This document shows positions 25,645 to 38,770 of a stretch of DNA of 64,000 nt, one piece after another; positions within the stretch are counted from its first letter, which is position 1, and each line of letters begins with the position of its first letter. Location: the NCBI GenBank assembly GCA_023055505.1, contig JALIRH010000008.1, forward strand, positions 2,728,001-2,792,000, given 5' to 3'. The position numbers were made by a program, and so were the translations under genes. The notes beneath the pieces are model-generated. The model ran no database searches. It saw only the letters and a list, made by a program, of their open reading frames with translations, and was not told where the DNA came from. The DNA is from Callipepla californica brunnescens (Eukaryota; Chordata; Aves; Galliformes; Odontophoridae).

Positions 25645-28600
25645 ACTTGACCCACCAATCGTGCAGTGCTGGTATTGGAACCAACACAGTGAAGGCTTAT
25701 AATTGGTCTGGAGATTTGAATTCTTGATGATGTATGCAAAATACAACTTATTCTCTACCAACTTAACTCGCGTGTCCAGTGTTTAATTTACAGTGTGCAC
25801 GTGTAGTTACGTTAACTTTTGTTTTTTTTTGAAAGCATATATTTGAGCTGTTAAGATTTACAGTCATGCTTTGTTTGGGCCACTAGGAGTGGCTTACAGA
25901 AGAATATAAGAAACATGCAAACAGGAAGGATAGCAGTGCAGGCCCATACTGCCTCGTTTTGTCTAATAGCAGTGAAGAGCGTTCCTACTCAGATTTGTCT
26001 GGTACCTAATTTTCAATCCATTTTTATTTCTGGTTTCCATGGTAGCCTGTAACAGAAGGTGTTGTACTTTCAGCTTCATGATGATTAGAAAAAATCACTA
26101 TTTGTCTTTCTAATACTTCACTGACTAGTTCCTCGGGATTATTATTATTTTTCTTTTTAGGGATCAGCCAGCTTTTGCCCTAAGTTTCTGGGATATCCAC
26201 GTGCAAATAAAGCTTAGGTGTGACCGGTGCTGATAAGGAGCAGTGCTGGGTTCAGCAGTTCACGAGGCATTTCCAGACTACTTTCATATCTGTTGGCCTT
26301 GAGAAGGAAAGGCTGCCTGTTAAAACTGTCAGCTGGTCTACTAAGGTGTATTGCTTTATTGCCCTGATTATCTGATACTTCAGCCAGTATTACTTTATAC
26401 TGTTACTTTGCGTATTGCATACATAACACCGCGATTGTTTGTTTTCCCTCCTTAATTGAGATATAAAATTAAATTTGATGTAGTTTTGACGTAATGCTTT
26501 TTTGCAAGAATGGTAGGTTGGTAAACTTAACTACTTGATAACAGACACATTTAATAATACTTTCTAGAGAGAACAGATAAAAATACAGTCAGAAATTGCA
26601 GCACATTCAAAATTAGTTAACTGATCTTAACTATGTACTAGATTAGTATAGGGCAGTGTAAAGTAATGCATGTTAGTATTAGCATTTTAATAGTAAAGCA
26701 TGTTTATTCTAACTTACAGAATTAATAGGAGTCGAGCTCACTCATATTTGCTTTGCTCCAACCAAGGTAGGTTATAAAATAGAGACACTCCAGGGATCGG
26801 GTTCAGATAAACTGCAGGGCTTATATCTAGGTTTAACTTCCACAAATGATTGCACAGAAGGATATTCTGTAGTTTTCTTTCAGGGAAATAAAGAATTAAT
26901 CTTACTAAGTGGCTTATGTTTCCCAGTGCTCTGAAGGGAGACTGAGCAACAAGCTGCTTTTGGGAAACACAAGTGTCTGTGCTCCTCACTCCCTGGTAGT
27001 GTTCTTCCCTGCTTGATTCCACCAAACAAAGCTTGCAGTTGTGATTAGAAACAGTGAGAGATATTGCAGTGTTTTGGAAAATGCTTTTAACCCTTAGGTA
27101 CACTGAGACTTTGATCTCATGGAAACAACATAACGTCGCAGGCATTTTGAAAATGAGAAATACTTTATGCGTTTCCTTTTCTTCTTATCAGCCTGTAATG
27201 GCAGCAAAAATATTGATAAAAATCCTAGGGGAAAAAAAAAAGTAATTACATGTGTGAGATCTCATTAATAGGGAAAACTCAAGAAGAAGAAACTGAAACA
27301 TTTGTTTTGTACTTTCATGTAACTGGAATGAAGGATGGAGAGGTAAACTTGTGGCATGTGTAAAGCAAAAGGAAGAATGGACTCTAAAAGTTACAGGAAA
27401 AGTATGTGTTCTATGAGGGCAGATTTTTACTGGTGAGCTTAGGAAGCAGAAGCAGCAGATTGGCATACATCCTAGTAGTTTAGCTCTGCTTCATTGGCCA
27501 AAATGTCTGTGTATTTGTTTCGTCTGATGTGTATGTTGTGCGGCTGCTCCAGGATGCTGCACAGTGATACAGCCATGATATACTGCTGTACAGGGCCATC
27601 AGTTAAAAATGTAACTCAATTTTTGAGCATTCATCAAGCAGATGACCCATGATATAATACCTTTTGGTATTTCTGTTACGAATATCAAGAAAAATTCTAT
27701 GTAGGAAGGACTGCAAAGCAATTACTAGACAAGAGTCTGTGTAGTCAGGTGGTTACAGCTGAGAGTAATGCCAAAAAATTGGTACTGTACAGAAAATTAA
27801 GCATTACTAATCATCTTAAAAATTGTAGTGAAGAAATCCTTACATTAAGGATCCCATTAAGGCTCCCAGATATCTTAAACTGATAGTGTGGGAGAGGGAG
27901 CACTGAGAAGTGGAACCAGAGAGTGTGTGACTGCTTTATTCAGTGTCTGCATGCATGGTGTCTTGCATTTGGTAGTCTACAGAGAACTATATTAGCAGCA
28001 TAGTAATACATGATGTATTTTAAGCACAGTTTCTGATTTATGCCAAACACACAGTTTCAACTAATTATATTATTTTTTGCTAGGTGTAGTGTCCAAAGCA
28101 ATCTGGGAGGAAACTAAATTAGAATTTAAACCATTTTCCAGATTGAGCCTGCCATACTTCAATGTTCCTCTGTTTTTCTATTTTTTCTTAATGGTATTTG
28201 ATTTTTTTTTTCTCTGAAGTCCACTATCTTTGCTTTAATTAGTGTTGTTTATTTTTTCACTCAAGCTCTTAATTTCTTCTTGTGTTCATCCTCTATTTAT
28301 TGCTATTGGTCTTTCAGCACTCTTTCTAGTATTCACCGCTTTATCACTTCAAAACTGCACGCAAGTTTGTATAGGTGTACCTTTGTCTTTACTCTCAAAT
28401 GCACAGGGAATCCTAGACATCCACTGTTGAGGAGCAAGGGATTTATTGACCTTTCTCAGCTTTTTGCAGCTTTTTCCTCATTCCCACTTACAATTTTTGT
28501 CAACGCTGTCATGATCTCTGTGGGTTCTCTCATCTTTCCTTAGTTTGCATCTCCAGTTGCCATTCTTTGCAGCCTTAGATGGCCTCAGAGCTGCCCTAGA

Positions 28601-31454
28601 AAGGTTCTTTCTTCAGCCTTCTCATAGAAGCTGCCTGCACTTTTTCTTTTCTTAATTGTGAGGTGACAGTTCCCATTTGTATTATATTTATTATAAGCAT
28701 GTACAGGCTTTTACTGATTTAGGCTCTAGTGTAGGCTCTCGTGTTCTCTTACCTCTGCCAAAGCATTTTGAACAGCTGTTGTTAAGATTAGAAGTGAAAA
28801 TTAATACGATAATTCTTCTTAATTTTTTTTTATACTACCCAAATCCAGGTAATAAATATTCTTGTGGGCTTTTTTGCATGGGGTTTCAGCTAATTTGTCT
28901 TCAGTGCCTTGTAAATAAAGATACTGCCTCCATTGTGTAGTTGGGTAGCCCATGCACAGCTTCATGGATAAAAATGTTTTTGAGACAGCAGATACAGTAC
29001 TTGTGCCACTCCCTATGGGGAGGACTTCTGTTCAGATAACTCTTAATGTTTAAAGCACGGCTGTTACTGCCTTCCTGCTCCTTATTTTCAGTTTACTTAG
29101 TGGCTGGGCTCAGAGTACCTTAAACAGTTCATGAAGTTCATGAAATGGAAACTTGAAGTTCTTAGTTGTGTATAATAGTATTTGCAATAAGAAAAAGGCA
29201 AGATTCCAGCCTAGGCTAAGAGAATGGAATCCTCTCCAGTAAAACGCTAATGCAAGCTCTTCCTTTTCCTCTTAATTTTTTTTACATACCAAAGGAAGGT
29301 AGTAGAGGCAGTGTACTTGCAGATTCTGTTGTTTGTATGCTGTACTTTTCTGAATTGATCCATGACAGCCCAATGAAGATGCTTGAAAAATGAAGAATGT
29401 GCAGTTATGGACAATCTTTGATGTAGTTGTCCAGACTCTCATAGGAACACTGAAGTGAAAGAAAATAGCAGTGTGCAGCATCCTCATCAGTTCCTCTTGT
29501 ACCACCACCCTCTTTCTTCCTCCATTTACCTGCCAAGTTCATTGGCTGTAGCAAGAGCTGCACACTTCCAAAATGGAATAATTTCACCAGCGCAACCCCT
29601 GTTTGCTTCCAGGCCTATTCTCTGTTCAAATGAAGCTCAACAGATTTGTAGGCAGCCATGTGAGTTGACTGACACGTCACAGTGTACACAGAAGAGACCA
29701 AATGAGGATTGCAGAAAGCATCTGAAGTTTGGCACTTAATTTCTGCTAAGTGCACATATTATGTATTTTTTGCAGACAGTTTCTCAAATTCATCCATTAC
29801 CTTAAACAAAGAAAAGCCCCTATACGTGTGCTCATATATTCAAAAAGAGTTGGAGTGAACAAACAGATAAGAGAAAATTGAGTTTTGTCTTAGCAAGGTA
29901 AGAAAAAACAGCTATGTATAAAAAGGAGAATTTCTCTCATCTTATGTACTTGTAAATGGGGAATGGTGAAGATAAAGGTGTTGCTGTCAGCCAGCTCTGG
30001 AAACCTTTTGCATTGACTTTTCATAGATAATGGCTAGTAAATGCTTTTCATCTCTACTTGAAACAAGTAATTTCCTGAGAAGCAGAACTAATGAGGAGGC
30101 ATACCTAGAGTATCTGCAGTGCTTGTCTTCTTTACTAAGTGGTACAAAAGCTACTGAGCATGCTGATCAAGTGGCAGATACTCTTTATGAGAGATGGTGT
30201 TCTGAGTGCCTTGTGATCCTCTAAAAGTGTTTTAGTAGAAGCTTATACATTTTTGGAAACCAGATCATCTGTATAGACAAATAAAGCTGCAGAAGAGGTT
30301 GTTGTGCTCCAGAGGAAGCTTTTCTTGAGAAGTAGTGGCATTCCCCATGTGAGCATCCCTGTCTGGCTCTAGCCTTAGGGCTTTTTGGTCGTAGCAGACT
30401 GAGGTAATGATTTAGATTGACTTTGTCTTTTATTAAACTACCTGCTTTTGTAAAATTCACTGCAACTTTTTATATCTGTCAGATTGGGTTGAAAGAAACA
30501 ATTCAGATGTTATTATGCAGAATGTAATTAAGGATAGAAATGCACACAAGTCTCATTTCCTTTTTTCAGATTAGTAAAAAAGCAGATAACCTTTTTCAGG
30601 AAGCTGATGGCTTTCATATAATCAGCAGAAACAAATATTTTAGACTTCAGTTGAGTCAAACACATTTCTATGTCTCCAGACTCATTTTGTGAAGCACTAC
30701 AGCTTTGATCAAATGGACTGCTAAAGTTTGTTAGCTTTCTGCTGGTTACACAGTATTAATTTTGTTCTATGTGGGAAGATATCAGACAGTGTTTGACTCC
30801 CTGGTAACATTCAGAGGGATGAATAGGGAATTCTGAAAAGCATGGATTGGATCTGGGGAGTTGGGAGGTTTTGTAGTCTGTTGGGTGGTGCTGTTGGCAG
30901 TACAACCTGCCACCATGTGCGTGCTGCAAATAAAATACTGAGTTATTTTCCTTATCTCTCCATGCAAAAGTTTAAGCAAAACTGTAGAGAATGTGTACTA
31001 AGGGCATTTGTTTCTTCAGAACCGTATTTAGAAAGTTCTCATGCAGTTAACAATGGCTTCCTTGAGCTAAATGAAGCAAAACCATTTGTCTCAAAGGATA
31101 ATAGGGAGGTCAGTGATAAGTGGAGTGTGGTGGTCTTTTCTCAGCTGCTGAGGTTTCATTTTGGCCTGCTGACAGTTCTTTGGTAACACTCATGGATGGC
31201 ACACTCCACAGAAAAGCTTGGCCTGTGGCTTTAAGGAAAGAAGTGTGTTGGAAGGGAGTCCCTTTCTCTCCTTTGTTTTGGTTTCTTTGTTTTTGTTTTT
31301 GCTTTTCAGTTCTTTCTTAGAAGATGCTCCGGACTCACACACACTAGGTATGAATAACTGTGACATGACTGAAAGATTGCCTGGGTTTCCAGAAGGCCCT
31401 CAATGAAGTTCTTACTGTCCTGAGTGAGGAGTAGCTGAAACAAATGGGTTAACT

Positions 31455-31803
31455 GAGTTGCTCAGTCTTGAGAAGGTTAAAGAGGGAGACCTTAATGCTT
31501 TCTTCAGATGGTGAGAGACTGCAGAGGTGGTGGAGCCAGGTGCTGTTTGCACACCTGTAGTAAGAGATTGACAGTCCACTGATACAAATTGAAATGTGGA
31601 TGCTTTCAGTTTGAGATAAGGCAAAACGTTTTTTGCCATGCCTCCAAGTACTGGATGCATTAATGGAGGGGCTGTGGGATCCCTATCCTTGGACTTGCTC
31701 AGTTATGCATCCTGGTCCAGTTGGCCCTGCATAGGGAAGGGCTTGAACTAGCTGCTGCCTCAGAATCCTGCCAACTGAGATTATTCTACTGTTCTAAGTT
31801 TCT
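31455..31803 (+). mobile_element. Diverged CR1 LINE 3' region
   Basis: The plus-strand order follows the CR1 3' region: TTGCTCAGTCTTGAGAAGG, AGGGAGACCTTAATGCT, GGTGGTGGAGCCAGGTG, AGATAAGGCAAAACGTTTTTTGCC, GGGGCTGTGGGATCCCTATC, CTTGGACTTGCTCAGTTATG, CCTGGTCCAGTTGGCCCTGC and AGGGCTTGAACTAGCTG. Divergence is high and the terminal octamer repeat is degenerate. Order and spacing include small rearrangements, so part may be two overlapping insertions. It is sense-oriented with STAG1. Confidence 0.7.
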
Positions 31804-34800
31804 AAGGGAAATAAGCATATGCAGGTTTGTTCTTGCATGGAGAAACTTTTGGTAGAAATCACAGGAAAAACAGTTGTCTCTTATTTATTGTTTTCAGAAT
31901 TAGTGGATTAATGCTTAGCTATACAAAAGAATGCACAGTGAGGGATCAGTAATATATGAAACCTCTTCCACTAATGGTGGAACAGAGATCCCTGATTTTT
32001 ACCTTACAGAAAATTCAGTGCTTTTAAAACCACTGGGGTTTATTGTAATTGCTACAAAATATTGTAGGTGGCACAAAGAGGGTATGCTGGTTCATTGTAA
32101 GCACAAAGACTGGTACAAAGCAGTTTGTTGTAGCTGAAATTGGTTTATCAAGCAGATTCAGTGTTTTCAAGACCTTTGCTATTTTTATCCCATGCATCAG
32201 CTGTGCATTGTAATGAGAGACATCTGCTACCAAACTTCAGTTCACACAGCAGGAACTTACAACACCTTGATAACCAGCCTAGCATCTTGGGACTTGTGTA
32301 GTGAATGTGGGCATGGTTGTGTCTGTAGTCTTTTTAGCAGTTGGGGTAATGTTTTTACTCAGCCCTCTGCTACAAGAAGTGTTTATGCAGTTAAGCTCTA
32401 CTAATATGCTTGTGTTTGGATTGTCTGAGTCTTCTGTCCCCAGGCACTGCTAGGAGGTGTCTGTCTCCATTGTCTTTATGCCCTCCAAACAGGTATGTGT
32501 ATTTGCTGATAAGATCCCCACCCAGGAGGTGAGAAAGCCTCTCTTTTTCCCGAGGGAAGCTCGAGGGCTTGCTAGCTGTGCAGCTGATGGGTGACTCCTA
32601 GGTGTGAAAACAGCCTGATAAAAGTACTCCAGTAGTTATACCAGGACTTTCAGCCCTTCCTCCAGGCTACTGATCTTTCTGTTGCTGGATTTATGTAACT
32701 TCTGACAGTGTGAAATCAAAGTTTGGTTTCATGTATGAAGCGATAAATTGTTGCTCCTTGAGTCTGTTGTTGTTATGAATAATTCGGAAATATAACTTCT
32801 CTGCTTGGTGATGTCTTGAGAGGTGAAATTAAGATCAGAAATTAAAGATGAGTATGTATTAAAAATAAAGGTGTCTATCGTGGAATTGCATTGCAAAAAA
32901 AAATCTTGAGTGTTGAATGCATTTCAGACCACGTCACTTCCAAAAGAATGTAGAGAAAGACCTGAGCACCAGGGAAAGGGATGACAGATAGAGGAGCAAT
33001 TATTCAGTTTCTTGTGAAAAAGATCGCATGCTTATCCAGCGAAATGATCAGGCAGCATTTCTGAAAACAGATGAGTTACTTTCTTAGAGAACGTAGAGGT
33101 GAACTGCAGTTCTCTGCTCTGATAAGTATGGAAGAATTCAGAGGCAGTAGATCCCCCAGCAGCACGGAATACAACATTCACAGTGTGGCATAGCAACCTG
33201 CTAAGGTTGAGGTAAGCCTGAGATACTGCTCAGTGCAGGACTTGATTTATACATGTGCCTGTCTGTGCACACCTACTAACACCTAGTGCTGATTACTGAG
33301 TCCAGAAGTCCTTACGTTATTTTCTCAACCACAGTGAGGTGAGGCAGGGCAGGATACAGCTGCTGGCCTGTAGCTGAGGGTGCTTCCACCAAATGCAAAG
33401 GCATGCAGACATTATTGGGAACAAAGCACTGCCTTTGGGGTAGCAAAGACTCCAGAGCTTTTGCTCATGTTCATGCCATTTACTGTTGTTCAGTTGTGCT
33501 GTGATCTGACAAAAAGGTGGATGCCTTCTGAGAATTATTACTTCAGGCCATCAAAGCATGAAAGGATCCATTTTGTTAAGGCATTCAGTACAAACACTGC
33601 ATTTCAAGTTTTGTGGCTTTAGTTATTAATTATGTGGCTTCTGTTATTCAAAGCCAGTGACATTAACATCGAGATGAAAAGCAGCTTACCATTTCCAAAG
33701 GCAAATACTGTAAAATTATGCCAAAACAACATTATCTGACTTAAACTCTCTGAAGAGGTTTCATTTATAAAATGTTAAGATTTGAATACGTGAAGCATGC
33801 TATTTCTGGACACATTAAATTATGCAGGGCTGCCCCTTTTTCAAGTAGCAGCTTGTGGAATTAGTGTGCTTTTTTCTGAAATGCATTTATTTACCATTTT
33901 ATCAATTTTGTTACTATGAAATTATTTTGCAGCTCTGTCTGTCAGCTTTAATTCTAGCTGTTCTAAATAATTTTGTTACTGGCAAACTTTGCCTGCTCCA
34001 TTATTCATCCTTCTTTTCAAAGCATTTATATCTGCTGGTTAGCATATTTCTATCAAAATCCTTGTTTATAAAGATATATTCCATTCTGAAAACTGACCAT
34101 TTTTGTTAATCTTTCCTTTTATTTTCTTTTAATCTAAAGAAACAAAACAAAACAAAAAAAACAGCCTTTCTCTGTTATTGTATAACAGCCTATTTAAAAA
34201 CTAAAATAAGGAAGTTCCATTACAAAGTTTTGAAAATGGATGTGTGTTGCATAAATGCATGACTTTCAGCTGCTTGTTAATGCTTAGGAAGCTCCAAACC
34301 TTCTAGGTTGGCAGAACAGTTTCATTTGATGGTAGGTAGTTCTCTGGATCAGGGCTGCATTCTGTATTCTTACTCTTTCCTTCTTCAGACAATTAATTTA
34401 AGCAAATAACTGATTAGCATGCGTAGGAGATTGGGAATTTCATAGGATTTAGTTTCTTTACAACAGACATTTCTGACACTTTTTACAATAAGAATACATT
34501 TATTTTTCACTAAAGACAAAGTGGCTGAATTGATGCCTATCACTCTCCTCTTCGTAGCATTTTCACACAGTGTTTGGTCTGTATCTTTCTGTATCTGTAT
34601 AAGATAATTGTTATCTTCACCGATGTGTCAATATAACTTATATGAAGAGTTGAACAACTGAAATATGAATCATGAGTTGTATGCATGAATTTGTCAGCTT
34701 CTGAATCTTATTCAGAACTTTGAACTTTAACATGTACGATAGAATTGTTCACTCTAACCATCAAACAACCATCCTTGATACCAGAAACAGCAAGGATTTC

Positions 34801-34912
34801 GTACTGAAATTCTGCTTCTAGTGCAGTGCAGAGAACCCCCCATCAGTCAGAAGATTAATAAGTCCTCCCAACTTTATTAGCACTTTTGACCTTCTGTATT
34901 GAGGCTGTTCAT

Positions 34913-34963
34913 AGCTAACATCACTACTAGCTAACATCAGTAACATCACTACTGATGTTACTG
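34913..34963. repeat. Short tandem duplication ending in a perfect hairpin
   Basis: AGCTAACATCA occurs at 34913-34923 and again at 34929-34939. TAACATCACTACT occurs at 34916-34928 and at 34941-34953. The last part, 34938-34963, is an exact inverted repeat: CAGTAACATCA, then a loop of CTAC, then TGATGTTACTG. Such a combined direct and inverted structure can arise by template switching during replication. Confidence 0.92.
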
Positions 34964-37900
34964 GTTGGTTTAATTCAGTTTCCAATTTGGTTTCCATACT
35001 GAATATTTTCTTTGAAGGCCAAATTTGGTTTTGGAATATCAGCAGAGACAGTTGAACTAATTCTTGCCTATGCTAAAGTTACGTAAACCAGAACAGTTGC
35101 AGATTTCTGAGCCTGGTATTATGGAGGATGCAGAATTAGAAATGCTTTAGTAGTGGTCCCTTTGAATACTCCTCTCACTGTCTCAGTTACCTTGTACATT
35201 ACACATACATGCCTTTATTGGCTGTGTAACGAGCGCGGAGTAGGTGTCAGTCAGGCTTTGGGAGGAGAGAGCACAAAATGGCCATACAAATGGAAAGGAC
35301 CATAGTGACCAAAGTTCCCTCTGTTCCAGAAACTGGATTTAACATCATATTGCTATAGAAAAATGTCTCTTACTCAAGTATTTCTTCACAACGACGATTG
35401 AAAAATTAGTAGATTAGTTACTGTCTCTTCTGTCAGGTGGAAGTCTATTCTTTTCATACATTTCTCATACCGTAGTGGGTTTAGTATAGTTCTCTATAAT
35501 GGCATTTCTGGTCTTTATCTTTTCTTATTTTTTTAATTCAAAGAAATAACTATTTGAAAGAATTTTTAGCAAAAATCAAGATCTGAAAATTTAGAAGCAG
35601 CAGCTTGCCCGTAAATCATTTTCCTGTATAAGATCAATGTTTTTATTTGATCTGAAATCTAGTATATGTCTCTGGAGAATGTCTGGGTAATGACGGAAGG
35701 GGAGAGAAGGTAGGAGTTTCTTGTGTAGAGGTTTATAGCCACCAAAACAGGTGCTGTTGTTTTTATCTGGTATATGATTACATGCCATACAATAACTGGT
35801 GAGGTGGGGAGTCTTAAACTAGTGAGGTGTCATCAAGGAGTAGAAGATAGTAAGTCAAGAGTCATGCAGTTAGTTTGTATAACGTGGTGGTGACTGTTGT
35901 GAGATACAGAAGATAAAGAACGCAAATGAAAAATGTTTTCTCTGAGAGGTAAATTTAATTATTGGAATGACAACTTAAATGGGCTAAGTCATTAAAATAA
36001 TACTCCCAGTTCTACGAGAGTGAAGAGTAAAATAATGGTGATGGTCTTTAAAAGAGGCCAAGAACGTATTGAGAACACGGATAGGCAAGTCTACATGAGA
36101 AACACTACCAAGAGGAAAGAATGGATGCTCCTAAAAAGGATACTTAACAGTCAAGTACAGAATGGCTTAAAGCAAAAGAATAGAGAATGTTGTAAGTGAA
36201 CAACATATTTGATTCATACACTATACAATGGTCTGAAAATCAAAATGAGGAGTGATAAATAATTAAAAGTAAATAGAACTGTAGGGTGATACATACAATG
36301 AGATAAACAAAATGAAGTACAACTTTTGTTATCCTTTGCTAAGCAACAAGATAAGTGGAAGATCAAACCAAGAATTTGACCTCAAGAGAATAGACCTTCC
36401 TTGTGTGTTTCAGTTGAATGGTAAGGTCTTAACTTGGCAGGGAAATTTCAAAGAACACATTTGAATTTGATTTGGGAATTGATACAGTAGATAACTTGGT
36501 ATCTGTTTTGTATTGGGATGATAAACATAAATGAGCTGTTAGAATTCTTTCTAGTAATTGCCTCTGATTCTCTGCTTGAAAAGGTTTCAGTTGTGTGAGG
36601 CTGTGATTTATTTTTTTCCACTGTGATTCTTGCTGTTTATTTCAATACATGTTCATGATCTGAAGCTGTTCTAGGGATGATTTAGGTCAGTGTCCTTTAG
36701 GACAATAATGGCTTTTTAATACTGCTTCATTGGCAGGAGAAGCTGGGCAATGTAGAGAGAATGCAGCACGACTAATTGAGGAATACGTCAGTAAAAGCAT
36801 CTTCTCTCCTTGGGTGTGCCACAAAGGTTAAAATCCACCTATTTAGGCTGTCTTCTTTCCTGAACCCAGATTATTGATTTGAGTGAAGTGTTTCAGTATT
36901 CAAGCTCGGAAATGAATGGAAAGTTTGGATTTAGGATGCTTAACATCTACTTGGATGTACTTCAGCAGGCCCAGTGCTCTTTCAGTTTAGATTAATGATT
37001 AATGCATATTTATTCCAATCGGGTAAGATCTATGTTAATATTCCTATGGGATGGTACACAACTCGCAGAAAATAGAAGTCAAAACAAAAGTGTGCAATTT
37101 CTGGTTAGTTTCAGGCTGTTCTTTTCTGGGAACAGTAAATGAAACGTTCCAGAAGTACACATGACCTAAGTTGAGTCATCAGAAGTAATGTATGGTTTGA
37201 CATCAGTCCTTGTTTATCATCTTTCATACAGAGGTTTGTCATTAAAGCTTTTGAGATGATTTAAAAACTGCACTTTAAGGACACTGGAAGTGGATTATTT
37301 CTGTCTTATAATGTAAGTGGGGAGAAAAGTGTAGGAAATGCACAGTGAATGATATTGGGGGAAAGAAATATTGCCCACCCAGGTATTCCATAATCATCAT
37401 TCATCCTTGCAAGATTTTGATTAAACTTACCTTTCTTTACAGTTTCACTGTGCTCTGATCACTATTGACTTTTTGCTAATGCAAAATAGTACATTTCTTT
37501 TTTCATATTATACTTTTCAGCTCAAATCTCCTGGTGTCCTCAACGTGAAGCCTTTATAAATCTTTCTTTCGGTTATTGTGTTTCCAGCTACTGTGGCTGA
37601 GAGATAATAAGCACTCACCCTGAATGTGAGGCCCCCGCAGTTCATCTTTCTTTGAGGAGACAGAGTGGACTTGCTTTGTATCCATTGACTTTTCAGTCTT
37701 GAGCTGCAATTTTCTTAGCACTTTGTAGCAGCTTTCTGAGTTCGGGCAGGTGGTCTAAAGGAGAAGAGATGGTGCTGGCTTTGTAGCTTCCCTGAATGGA
37801 GGTAGAAGAGATGAAACCTCACTCTGGTTCATGGGATGTAATTTGTTGCCAGCTGTCAGGAGTTTGGATTTCAGTAGTCCATTTAGTAGTGAGCAATTTG

Positions 37901-38469
37901 TTTTCATTAGTGTGTAAATGACTGTAGGCTGCTGGAGGTGGAGCACCACTCCTGCCACAGCTTTATTTCTATTGTATAAACTTCCCTTTCTTGTCTAAGT
38001 ATCAGAATTGCCATTTTTCACTTTATTTTTGTTGTTGTTACTTTTCTTCTGTGGTACCTGTGCATGGTGATCAGTAGGAATCCTCGTGTGCCCAGGAGGA
38101 AGATGGAAATTAAAAAGAGACTGCCTGTGACCTGCAGTCCTGTGCTTGCAGCTTCTCCCCTGGGCCAGTGTAGTGGGCAGCTTACAGGTTTCTGCACTTG
38201 TCGTACAGTATATACAATTTGTTGTCTGATAGTGACACGGGAACTTTCTCTGGGCACTGTTACTGCATCTGCAGAGTTGTCCAATTAAAGAAGCAGGGAT
38301 AAACAGTCCGAGTCATAAATGTATTACGTTGCATCAGTGCAATTAAAAAATAAAAAATCAGTGTTTAAAGTAGTTAGTCCTGAAATCAATTGCTCTGAAG
38401 AAATTATTCGAGGAAAAACTATACTTGAGTGTTAAGTAACAGGAGGTCATTTATAAGCTAAAAATATCT

Positions 38470-38770
38470 GAAGTCCTAAGTAATAGTGACCACAGTATAA
38501 TTACATTCCATACCCTCAGGGAGAAAAGATACAGAGAACTACATCAGAATTAGACTAAATTGAAGGGAGATTTGAATGGAGTGAAATGCATTAGCAAAGA
38601 GGTTTTGTTATAGTATGTTTACTTTTTTCCAACAAAGTAATGTGATTACATATTTTATGGAAGCTATTTAAGGTTATTAACAGAGGTCATAAATAAATGG
38701 AATGGATAAAATTTGAATCGGGACTATGAGAAATAAAAAGAAACAGCAGTCGGTAAGTTATGTACTCAGT
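38470..38770 (+). mobile_element. Possible ancient CR1-type LINE ORF2 remnant
   Basis: In the frame through 38485 the translation reads SDHSIITF, then HTLREKRYRELHQN. SDH followed by a hydrophobic stretch is the C-terminal motif of the apurinic-type endonuclease domain of LINEs. About 150 nt downstream, WKLFKVINRGHK near 38659 resembles the SWKLFK motif that follows the endonuclease in CR1 ORF2 proteins. Order, spacing and strand fit. The intervening sequence holds stops and probable frameshifts, so it is a dead fossil far older than the CR1 3' ends elsewhere here. It could still be chance similarity, since I could not align it to a consensus. Confidence 0.5.

Noticed and set aside
26140..26175. 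Acceptor-like ATTATTTTTCTTTTTAG followed by GGATCAGCC
   Set aside because: No open frame with cohesin-like residues and no paired donor follows. The flanking STAG1 exons already join in frame without it.
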